Shown one piece after another: positions 51,052 through 59,600 of a stretch of DNA of 64,000 bases. This DNA comes from Anaerolineae bacterium (GTDB lineage: Bacteria; Chloroflexota; Anaerolineae; JAFGEY01), in assembly GCA_016783145.1 (NCBI GenBank), contig JADHXD010000003.1, positions 1 to 64,000 on the forward strand. The letters run 5' to 3'. Position 1 is the first letter of the stretch; each line of letters begins with the position of its first letter. Made by a program: the position numbers and the translations under genes. The notes beneath the pieces are model-generated. The model was not told the DNA's origin. It did no database searches and saw only the letters and a list, made by a program, of their open reading frames with translations.

Positions 51052-51080
51052 TTGACTTGCACGAGAAGACAGGGTATAAT
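51052..51080 (+). promoter_or_regulatory. Promoter for the PATAN-GTPase gene run
   Basis: TTGACT (51052-51057), 17-bp spacer, perfect TATAAT (51075-51080). It overlaps the track start at 51057 and supports the downstream start at 51150. Confidence 0.87.
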
Positions 51081-51149
51081 GAATACGTGCGTCTTTTCGG
51101 ATCGAACGGGATGGGCTGGACCGTTCCCGGACAGAAGAGCGAGAGCAAA

Positions 51150-51983
51150 ATGGCGCTGAAGGGTAATCTTCAGGACTTTGGTACGACACAGCTCCTGAAC
51201 TTGGTCCACATGGCACGAAAAACAGGATCTCTACAGCTCAGCAAGACCTCCGACGTCGCAGAGCTCTATTTTCGTGAGGGAAGGTTGATCCACACCCTGA
51301 TGACTGGGAGCGATGGTCTGCTCACCAGCATGTTGGTCCGGAGCGGCAAGCTGTCGTCAGAGCAGGCCAGAGCGATTCAGATGCGGGCCAAAGAGCAAGA
51401 CGACAAGCGACTGGCCTTGATCTTGATCCAGAATGGATATATCTCCAAGACGGATGTCGTACAAAGTGTGACGCGATATATGCTGGACACGGTGTATCGA
51501 CTCTTTACGTGGACAGAGGGACAGTTCTACTTTGAGCCCAACAAGCAGCCCGAGCACACTCGCATCACCGTCCCGATCGAGCTGGGCAATGTCATTATGG
51601 AGGGCAGTCGCCGCATCCAAGAGCTGGAGCGGCTGCAGGACGAACTGCCAGATCTGAACATGGCGCTCAAGTTCACGGATCGACCTGATGCGAAACTGAG
51701 GAACATCAGCCTGAGCCCGGTCGAGTGGAAGGTTGTCTCTTACGTCAAACCGACGAACACGATCCGCCAGATTGCCCAGGCCAACAAGATGACCGATTTC
51801 CAGATCCGCAAGACGGTCTACGGGATGCTGCAGGCAGGGCTCGTTGAGCTCATCAGGCCGCCGGATGGGGCCAGACCCAGTGGCAGACCATCTGCCAGCT
51901 CGGCTCGGCGATCAGGAGCCACAGCGCCGTCCGTGAAGCGCGGTGTGATTCACCGGTTGATCGACCGCATCAAGAGACTGTAG
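51150..51983 (+). CDS. DUF4388 (PATAN) domain protein
   Basis: ATG 51150 (MALKGNLQDFGTTQ) after GAGCGAGAG; 277 residues. Residues 1-110 match the DUF4388/PATAN pattern: NLQDFGTTQLLNLVHMARKTGSLQL, LYFREGRLIHTLM and FTWTEGQFYFEP. A winged-helix-like part follows (SPVEWKVVSYVKPTNTIRQIAQANKM), then a Ser/Arg-rich tail. PATAN proteins are adaptors in two-component and GTPase signalling, including type IV pilus or gliding control. The GTPase gene begins 14 nt later, so the two probably work together. Confidence 0.85.
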   Translation: MALKGNLQDFGTTQLLNLVHMARKTGSLQLSKTSDVAELYFREGRLIHTLMTGSDGLLTSMLVRSGKLSSEQARAIQMRAKEQDDKRLALILIQNGYISKTDVVQSVTRYMLDTVYRLFTWTEGQFYFEPNKQPEHTRITVPIELGNVIMEGSRRIQELERLQDELPDLNMALKFTDRPDAKLRNISLSPVEWKVVSYVKPTNTIRQIAQANKMTDFQIRKTVYGMLQAGLVELIRPPDGARPSGRPSASSARRSGATAPSVKRGVIHRLIDRIKRL

Positions 51984-51997
51984 AACTGGGGGCCAGG

Positions 51998-52546
51998 ATG
52001 CAGACGGTCAAGATGGTCGTCACAGGACCATTCAACGCAGGCAAGACGCAGTTCATCCGCTCGATCAGCGAGATAGATGTCGTCTCGACCGAACGCAGGA
52101 TTACGAGCACACCCGAAAAGGTCAAGGATGAGACCACGGTTGCTATGGACTTTGGGCGCATCACGGTGGACGAAGACCTGATCCTCTACCTCTTTGGGAC
52201 GCCGGGCCAGAAACGATTTGATTTCATGTGGGAGATCCTGTCGGAGGGCATGCTGGGTTTCATCGTGCTCATCGACAGCGCACGCCCGGAGACATTTCGG
52301 GAAGCGCGACGAATCCTCGAGATATTCCGCGGGTATGCGCCCACCCCGTATGTCGTCGCGGCAAACAAGCAGGACTCGCCTGACGCGTGGTCAGCAGAAG
52401 ACCTGCGCATCGCACTCAAAATCGCGGAGGATGTAAAGGTCTTGCCTTGCGTGGCCACGGACAAGGAGTCCGTGAAGAACATCCTGCTGGAACTGCTGTA
52501 CTCGATCCTGGAGGTCATGGGAGAGGAAGAACTCGAAGGCGTCTGA
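51998..52546 (+). CDS. Small Ras-like GTPase (MglA/Arf-like)
   Basis: 182 residues. The P-loop is GPFNAGKTQFI, switch II is LFGTPGQKRF, and the base-recognition motif is NKQD in VAANKQDS. Walker B reads ILYLFGTPG without the usual acidic Asp before the Gly (Thr instead), as in some MglA-like bacterial GTPases. Bacterial relatives control cell polarity and motility or surface machines with a roadblock or PATAN partner. It follows the PATAN gene by 14 nt, so a shared complex is likely. Confidence 0.87.
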   Translation: MQTVKMVVTGPFNAGKTQFIRSISEIDVVSTERRITSTPEKVKDETTVAMDFGRITVDEDLILYLFGTPGQKRFDFMWEILSEGMLGFIVLIDSARPETFREARRILEIFRGYAPTPYVVAANKQDSPDAWSAEDLRIALKIAEDVKVLPCVATDKESVKNILLELLYSILEVMGEEELEGV

Positions 52547-52634
52547 GAGCGGCCCTTCTCGTGACTGAGCGACCACCGGTCTGGAACTGATCTGCTCCCT
52601 CCGATGTCAAGCAGCAAAGCCTTGGAGGCTTGTA

Positions 52635-53429
52635 TTGAGCTCCATCGTCACCACCGAGGGAATCGTCCATTATGAGATGGACGGGCGAGGAGCGCCCGTT
52701 CTGTTGCTGCACGGATGGATTAGCTCGTGGGCCGTATGGCGCGAGACGATGATCCATATCGCTGAACAGCAGCGCTTCAGAGTCTACGCCCTCGACTTTT
52801 GGGGGTTTGGCGAATCGGCCAAGGAAAAGACGCCGCCATTCAAGATCAGCTCCTATGTCTCTATGGTTGAGCAGTTCATGGAGATCATGGGCATTCAGAG
52901 CGCTCCGGTTATCGGGCACTCAATGGGAGGCACCGTCTCTCTGTGCCTCACCCTCGCGCACCCAACGCGTGTGCGCAAAGTGGCCGTGGTGGGCTCGCCC
53001 ATCGTGGGGAGCTCGCTCAACGTCCTGCTGAAACTCGGTTCAGTGCGCTGGATTGCCAACGCACTGTTCAGGATCCCTGCCGCACTCCGTCTCGTCATCT
53101 GGTACATTCTGGCTGGCGACTCGAGGACAGTGCAGAGGATGATCTTTCGAGACGTGTCTCGGGTGAGTGTGGAGTCTTTCTTTCGAAGTATTGGCGACCT
53201 GTGGCGCACAGACCTGCGCCAGGGACTCGAACAGATCAGCGTGCCCACGCTGGGCATCTTTGGCGAGCACGACAACATCGTCCATCCCAACCAATCCAGA
53301 GACCTCGCCACAGGAGTGCCTCACGCCCGCATCCAGATGATGCCAGGTTCGCGCCACTTTCCTATGCTCGACGAGCCCGAGCTGTTTCGCAAGGCCCTGC
53401 TTGACTTTTTGATGGATCAAGATGGATAA
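52635..53429 (+). CDS. Alpha/beta-fold hydrolase
   Basis: 264 residues from TTG 52635, with GGAGG 6 nt upstream. The nucleophile elbow is IGHSMGGT, the oxyanion part is LLLHGWISSWAVW, the acid is in GIFGEHDNIVHP and the catalytic His in GSRHFPMLDEP. The substrate is unknown. It overlaps the V4R gene by 8 nt, so the two are translated together. Confidence 0.88.
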   Translation: MSSIVTTEGIVHYEMDGRGAPVLLLHGWISSWAVWRETMIHIAEQQRFRVYALDFWGFGESAKEKTPPFKISSYVSMVEQFMEIMGIQSAPVIGHSMGGTVSLCLTLAHPTRVRKVAVVGSPIVGSSLNVLLKLGSVRWIANALFRIPAALRLVIWYILAGDSRTVQRMIFRDVSRVSVESFFRSIGDLWRTDLRQGLEQISVPTLGIFGEHDNIVHPNQSRDLATGVPHARIQMMPGSRHFPMLDEPELFRKALLDFLMDQDG

Positions 53430-54165
53430 TCGAACATTAGGTCAGAGCATACGCTCTCGCGGGAGCGCAGATGTGACTGAAAGCCACAGAGAATGGACGG
53501 CGGGCCACGACAACGGGACGGGCTACCACTGGCCCAACAAGATGGGGCGGATGCTGCTCCTGGCCTTGGAGGATGTGCTGGGCACAAACGGCGTCAATGC
53601 CGTGCTCAACCTGGCCAAGCTTCGCCACCGCGTGAACAACTACCCGATCAACAACCTGGAGCTTCAGTTCGACTTTGGGGAACTGAGCAAGATCATGCAG
53701 GCCCTTGAAGACGTGTATGGCCCACGCAGCGGGCGCAGCCTGGCAATCCGGGCCGGGCGGGCGGGTTTCAAGTATGGGTTGAGGGATTTCGGCTCTCTGC
53801 TCGGCCTGGCTGACCTGGCCTTCCGGCTGCTCCCCCTGAGCATGAAGCTCCGGGTTGGGTTGAACGCCATGGGAGATACCTTTAACAACTTCACGGACCA
53901 GCGTGTCCGTGTGGAAGAAAAGGTCGGTCACTTTGTTTACTCGATCGACCGCTGTCCGGTATGCTGGAGTCGGCGTTCGGACAGACCGTGCTGCTATGCG
54001 GCTACGGGCTTGCTGCAAGAGATGTTGACCTGGATCAGCAACGGAAAGGGCTTTGACATTCAAGAGGTCGCCTGTATTGCCACCGGAGACTCGGCTTGTA
54101 CCTTTGTCATCGACAAACGCCCTCTCGGCCAGGGACCTACCGAGGGTCTGCGCGATGGGATCTGA
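53422..54165 (+). CDS. V4R (4-vinyl reductase-like) domain protein
   Basis: 247 residues. A long helical N-terminal half (MLLLALEDVLGTNGVNAVL) precedes a V4R domain with the cysteine pattern DRCPVCWSRRSDRPCC, then ISNGKGFDIQEVACIATGDSACTFVID. V4R domains bind small hydrocarbons or Fe-S/Zn cofactors and appear in chlorophyll vinyl reductase, in XylR/DmpR sensors and next to methanogenesis genes. The end GQGPTEGLRDGI is not distinctive. No photosynthesis gene lies in the window. Confidence 0.8.
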   Translation: MDNRTLGQSIRSRGSADVTESHREWTAGHDNGTGYHWPNKMGRMLLLALEDVLGTNGVNAVLNLAKLRHRVNNYPINNLELQFDFGELSKIMQALEDVYGPRSGRSLAIRAGRAGFKYGLRDFGSLLGLADLAFRLLPLSMKLRVGLNAMGDTFNNFTDQRVRVEEKVGHFVYSIDRCPVCWSRRSDRPCCYAATGLLQEMLTWISNGKGFDIQEVACIATGDSACTFVIDKRPLGQGPTEGLRDGI

Positions 54166-54199
54166 GGGGGGGTAAACACGTTCTGACTGGAACGAAGAG

Positions 54200-55456
54200 A
54201 TGAAACGGGTTGTCATCCTGGACAATCGACATATCTACCCGTTCAATGAGCCGGCACGAGAACTGCGGATCATGAACAAGCCTCTCAAGGTGCACCAGAG
54301 AGATATGCTGGTGGATTGCTGTGACTCGGTCATCGAGTGCGAGCGATTTGACCAAATCCCTCGTGCAGATGAGTCGGAAATGGTAGTCTATCAGGACAAT
54401 CTGTTCTTTGACCAACCGTTTATCGATTCCTTCATCGGCGAGGCCCGAAAGCGCGACAGGGCCTGCCAGGTCGCGTTTTCCCACGATGACCTGGCGATCA
54501 CCAAGCACGCGCTCTACCTCCAAGACGACATCCGCCTCAAAGGCGACGTTTACGTCGGAAACCTGTGGTACTTTCCCCGAGGTGTTCGAGATGATCCTGA
54601 GCCCCTGGTCATAGACACCCAGGCCTGCGAGATTGGGTACTACCACATACCCACCTACATGGCTCACGAAATGGGAGAGATGGTCTACTCTGTCCCGCTG
54701 CGTGCCTTTCTCTCCATCGAACACTGGTTTCACGTCTTCCTGGCCAACACGCCCTTTGGCATTTTCGCTGATGGTGCCCGCATGGAAGCCGATGCGAAAC
54801 GGGTCACAGCGCGCCTGCGGCTGCTGCTGCAGGGAATGTGGGAGCGCAAGCAGGCGCTTTCCACATCCAAGCTGGTGGTCGTGGGCAAGAACACCAAGAT
54901 CATGCCTACTGCACAGATACTCGGACCGACGTTCATCGGCGACAACTGCTACATAGGTCCAGGCGTGGTCATCCAGAACAGCATCATCGGCAACAATGTC
55001 AACTTGATGCAGGGCGCCCATGTCATGCTGAGCGTGGTCAGCGACAACTGCTATCTGCCCTTCCGAGCCGCGATCATGATGAGCACGCTTATGGAACGGT
55101 GTATTGTGGCACAGAATGCTTGCCTGCAGATGTGTGTGATCGGGAGGGGAACGTTCATCGGGTCAGGAACAACCTTCACGGATTTCAACCTGATCCCCAA
55201 GCCTGTTCGCACCTTGCGAGGTGACAAGCTTCAGCCCACGGGGTCAACCGTAGTCGGTGGCTGTGTGGGACACAACTGTCGCATTGGTGCGGGGCTGGTC
55301 TTCTACCCCGCGCGGATCGTCGAGTCCGACACCGTGCTGTTGCGCTCTGACCAGCGAGCGGTGATTGACAAGAATGTGACCTATCAGCAGAGCGATCACC
55401 ACGTGTTAAGAGATGGCAACCTGCACAAGCCATTGTATCGCCTTGACCGGGCCTAG
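54200..55456 (+). CDS. GlmU-like left-handed beta-helix protein (alternative GlmU family)
   Basis: 418 residues. The N-terminal half begins KRVVILDNRHIYPFNEPARELRI, which recalls the start of the alternative GlmU family (nucleotidyltransferase-like) but without the usual LxxGxGTRM loop. From about residue 230 hexapeptide repeats form a left-handed beta-helix: LGPTFIGDNCYIGPGVVIQNS, IGNNVNLM and GCVGHNCRIGAGLVFYP. An acyltransferase or sugar-nucleotide role is likely for the helix; the front half may be a degenerate uridylyltransferase. It lies at the end of the PATAN-GTPase run. Confidence 0.78.
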   Translation: MKRVVILDNRHIYPFNEPARELRIMNKPLKVHQRDMLVDCCDSVIECERFDQIPRADESEMVVYQDNLFFDQPFIDSFIGEARKRDRACQVAFSHDDLAITKHALYLQDDIRLKGDVYVGNLWYFPRGVRDDPEPLVIDTQACEIGYYHIPTYMAHEMGEMVYSVPLRAFLSIEHWFHVFLANTPFGIFADGARMEADAKRVTARLRLLLQGMWERKQALSTSKLVVVGKNTKIMPTAQILGPTFIGDNCYIGPGVVIQNSIIGNNVNLMQGAHVMLSVVSDNCYLPFRAAIMMSTLMERCIVAQNACLQMCVIGRGTFIGSGTTFTDFNLIPKPVRTLRGDKLQPTGSTVVGGCVGHNCRIGAGLVFYPARIVESDTVLLRSDQRAVIDKNVTYQQSDHHVLRDGNLHKPLYRLDRA

Positions 55457-55547
55457 CCTGCCTTGATCGAGATGTGTGGGTCTCGGTCGGAACACAGATA
55501 TGGGCTACCTTTCTCGACTCTTTTTCACCGCTGCACGCCTCTAGTTG

Positions 55548-55615
55548 AGGTGCCAGGCACTTGGGTAATCGACAGGGAAAGATGATCATCATCATCTGGC
55601 AAGTGCCTGGCACCT
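55548..55615. repeat. Dispersed inverted repeat AGGTGCCAGGCACTTG (copy 2)
   Basis: A perfect 16-bp stem (55548-55563 with 55600-55615) around a 36-nt loop that contains GATGATCATCATCATC. The 14-bp core is identical to the element at 14609-14641, but the loop differs in length and sequence, as expected of a mobile repeat. It lies 92 nt after the GlmU-like gene. Confidence 0.85.
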
Positions 55616-55678
55616 TCAGTGCTGAGATTGGTTTTGGCCTGCTCGCTATGCCTTCCCAGATGATCGGAGGAGACCATC

Positions 55679-56572
55679 ATGAGTAAGGGGAGAATACTCG
55701 TTGTAGAGGACGATTTCGACATCTCTAACTTGTTGCGCATCTACTTTGACTCACAGGGGTACGAGGTAAGCGTAGCTCCGAAAGGCAAGGATGCGCTAGA
55801 GATGTGTCGCCGCAGTTTGCCCAACGTGATCGTACTGGACATTCAGCTTCCAGACATCGATGGGTACCAGGTCTGTCGCCAACTGCGTGGGAATCTGCGT
55901 ACCAGTCACATACCCATCCTCTTTTTGACACAGCGCGACGAACGCAGCGACAAGATCGCGGGCTTGCAGCTTGGGGCAGATGACTATATCACCAAGCCGT
56001 TTGACATCGAAGAGTTGAAACTGCGCATTCAGAACGCCATCAGCCGCGCACAGTGGGAAAACCTGACCAGTCCGACCACCGGTCTGCCCAGCGGCAAACT
56101 CATCGAAGAGCAGCTACGGCTGCTTATGCGGCGTAAGGCCTGGGTCGTCCTCTACATCGGCATCAACCACATCAATGGCTTCAACGAGGCCTACGGCTTT
56201 GTTGCCGGAGACGATGTCTTTCGCTTTGCGACGATGGTCTTGACAGACGGTGTGGATGAGCATGGAACAAACAGTGACTTTGTCGGCCATGTGGGGGGTG
56301 CAGACTTTATCGTGATCTCGGATCAGGAGCACGCTGGGGCGATCGAGGAATACATCACCAAACGGTTCAAGAACGAAGTGGGTACTTTTTACTCCTTCCG
56401 CGACCGAGAACGCGGATACATCCTGCTGGATAATAGAGCAGGAGGCCAGAGGCAAGTGCCGTTGATGTCGCTGGCCATCGGCGTTGTGAACGCAAAGACG
56501 GCTCACTTTGCCGACATCCGCGAGATCACCGAGGTCGCAGCCGCAGAGCGGCGCAAAGTGATCGACGGGTAA
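55679..56572 (+). CDS. Response regulator with degenerate GGDEF domain
   Basis: 297 residues. The receiver has intact VVEDD, phospho-acceptor in IVLDIQLPDIDG and switch Lys in YITKPFD. The second domain is GGDEF-like (LTSPTTGLPSGKLIEEQL, VLYIGINHINGFNEAYGF) but the signature reads VGGADFIVI, so Glu is lost and cyclase activity is doubtful; it may bind GTP or c-di-GMP, or serve as a dimer module. It is 28 nt upstream of the hybrid kinase and is the natural partner for it. Confidence 0.87.
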   Translation: MSKGRILVVEDDFDISNLLRIYFDSQGYEVSVAPKGKDALEMCRRSLPNVIVLDIQLPDIDGYQVCRQLRGNLRTSHIPILFLTQRDERSDKIAGLQLGADDYITKPFDIEELKLRIQNAISRAQWENLTSPTTGLPSGKLIEEQLRLLMRRKAWVVLYIGINHINGFNEAYGFVAGDDVFRFATMVLTDGVDEHGTNSDFVGHVGGADFIVISDQEHAGAIEEYITKRFKNEVGTFYSFRDRERGYILLDNRAGGQRQVPLMSLAIGVVNAKTAHFADIREITEVAAAERRKVIDG

Positions 56573-56600
56573 TCCGACCTCGATCCAAGAGGCAGCTCGA

Positions 56601-59600
56601 GTGAACGAACCACGCAGTCCTTCCGACAAGTCAAGCCGCAGATCTCACACGACCTGGGTATGGGCCATCGCCATCGCCAGCCTGCTTGCGGCCGCAACCG
56701 GCCTCTATCTCGCAGCCTGGCAACGCGACAGCTCGTGGCAGTGGGCTTTTGCTGCCGCCCTGGCGTATCTGGTACCCGTTACCCTGGCTGCCCTATCCCT
56801 CGGCTGGCGTGACAGCATGGTCACGGCAGGGATCGGGGCCTTGACGATCATCCCCCACGTCTGGCAGAGCTGGCGGCTGGGCAGACCATCAGGAATGATC
56901 GCGGGACTGGTCATCGTGGCTTTGCTCCTGCCTGCGTGGGCTCACTTGATGGGCACGCGCGCGGCATCCCAGCGGCGCGCAGGCACTCGAGTGCTGCGCC
57001 TGGGTCTGCGCCCCAGACCGGTAGAGCAACTCGCCCACCTGGTGGACATTGGGAACGCCTTTCGCGCGGGCGAGTCCTTGCCCGAGATCATGGCGCTCAC
57101 AGCTCAGGCCATCAGCAAGGGCGTGGGGGTTGGCAGAACGGTGATCAGCCTGACCGAGAGAGAACCTCCGGTCCTGCACAACGTGGCTGCTGTCGGCGTT
57201 GCCCCCTCTGCCTGGGAGCAGATCCAGTCCGTACAGTGCCCGCTGTCTGCCGTTCTGGACGTCATCCAGGACCGCTATCGCATCAGCCAGTCTTACTTTG
57301 TGCCCTCTTATGATCTGCCCACGTGGATGGATGCACTGCGCACCGGGCTGTTCGTGCCAGCGGCCGATTCCGGGCAGGGCGAAGGGCTCTTGATCGTGCC
57401 GATGTACGGTTCGACTCAGAGGATCACTGGGTTCATCGCCGTAGACCAGCCACCGAGCGGACGAGTCTCCGATCGGTCTCTGGTCGAGGTCCTGCAGGTG
57501 TTCGCTCACCAGGCTGCGATCTCGATGGAGAACTATCGGCTGCGGAACGACCTGCAGCGGGGTAGAGATGATCTGGAGCTGTATACCAGCGTCGGACAGG
57601 TCATCACCTCAGACCTCGATCTCGAACGCTCCCTGGAACAGATCGTTGCTGCCAGCGTGCGGTTGCTGAACAGTGACTATGGCGCCCTGTTCACTTGGGA
57701 TGAAGAGAGCGAAGGATGGGTGCCCACTATCGCACACGGCTTTTCGGTGGGGGATACGCGGCTGTTCAGCGAATCCCAACTGAAAGAGCTGATCGCGCTC
57801 GTCGTCATCGGGGGACGTCCCCTCGTCCTCTCGGACACCAGCGCCGATCCAAGATTCAGCAACCTGCTCGCGGGGAAACTCCCGATTCGATCCTTGCTCC
57901 TCGTTCCGGTTGTAGAACGGCAGAAGGGGATCGGGATGCTGCTGGCTGCTACTTCTCAGGCCAGTGTCTTTGACCAAACCGATCAGGCCTGGCTCTCAGC
58001 GCTGGCCAATCAGGCATCCGCCGCCATCCAGAACAACCGCCTGCACAAACAGGCTGCGACCCGAACGAAGCAGTTGGCGACGCTGACTGTCCTCGGGGAA
58101 ATGATCCTCTCCGGCCCAGATATTGACACGGCACTGGCCCGGATCGTGGACGAGGTACAGGCGATATCGAACGCCGAGTCCGGGGTGCTGCTGTTGATGG
58201 AGGAGGGAAAGCTTGCACCTCGCCTGTCTTTTGGCCTCGCTCGCGATCGGGAAACGAGCCTCTCTCAGGAACTCGGTCAGGGCACCGCTGACTGGGCAGC
58301 CCTGACCGGTTCGAGCGTCCTGATCCCCGACGTCAAGAAAGACAGGCGGTACTCGTTGGCAGTCGGCCCGGCGACGCGCTCTTTGCTTTGCGTGCCCCTC
58401 AAGAACCCTGACGACAACGTTATTGGGGTGATCGAGGTCGCCAACCCAACGGACAAGCGCGCGTTCACAGATCAAGACCGAGAGCTGTTGGAATCGATCG
58501 CACCTTTTGCGGTGATCGCCCTGCAGAACGCTCAGCTCCATCAGCAGACGGTAGACCACATTGCCGATCTTTCCTCGCTCTATGAGGTGGGCCAGGCGAT
58601 CACCTCAAGACTGGACATCGAGGATACGCTCCAGATCGCTGTCGACGAGACCGCACGCCTGACGAGTGCTGCGAGAAGTCAGATCCTGCTTGTCGATGAG
58701 GAGTCCCGCCAGGTCACCCACCTGGTGCAGAGGGGATATAGTGCTCGCTTCCCGGCTGCGATAGCCTATGAGCAAGCTACCCGGGGACTGCATAGCTGGG
58801 TGCTCCGGGAAAAGATCCCCACCCTATCGGCTCACGTATACGAGGATGAGCGCATGCGCGGTGCGCCGGTGGAGCACCTGACAGGGCCAGATGCGCGTTC
58901 GCTCATCATCGCCCCGTTGTTGATCAAAGGTTACCCGGTGGGCACGTTGAGCGCGGTCCGGACAGCCGCTGCAGACCCATTCACTGAGCGCGAGCTGGAG
59001 CTACTCAATACGCTGGCCGGACAGGCTTCGATTGCCATCGAGAACGCGCGCTTCTTTGAGGAACGCAAGCGCCAGATTACGGAACTGAGCATCTTGAACC
59101 AGATGGGGCAGTCTCTCAGCTCCTCTCTAGAGCTGGCAGATTTGCTGGATCTGATCTACCGGCAAGTCGCACGGGTGATGGATGCGCAGAACTTTTACAT
59201 CGCGCTTTGGGATCCTGAACAAGAGGTCATCAGTTTTCCGCTTGCCTACGAACACGGGGTACAGCAGGCCGGTCCCAACCACGAGTCCCTTTCAGAGGAA
59301 TGGCTTCCCAGGCAGGGCCGGATGGGGCTGACAGAACGTATCATCCAGACAAAGAAGCACCTCTGGCTCCCGAGCCAGGTTCAGGAATGGCTGGAAAAGG
59401 AGGGTGTGGAGGAGATCGGCGAGCCCGCGCTTTCCTGGCTGGGAGTCCCCATCCTGGCAGATGACCGCGTACTGGGCGTGATCGCGGTGCAGAGTCTTGA
59501 GCAGGAGAACGACTACGATCAGGGGGATCTCGATCTGCTGATGACGATCGCCAGCCAGGCTTCGGCCCACATCCGAAACGCACAGCTATTTGCCCAGGTG

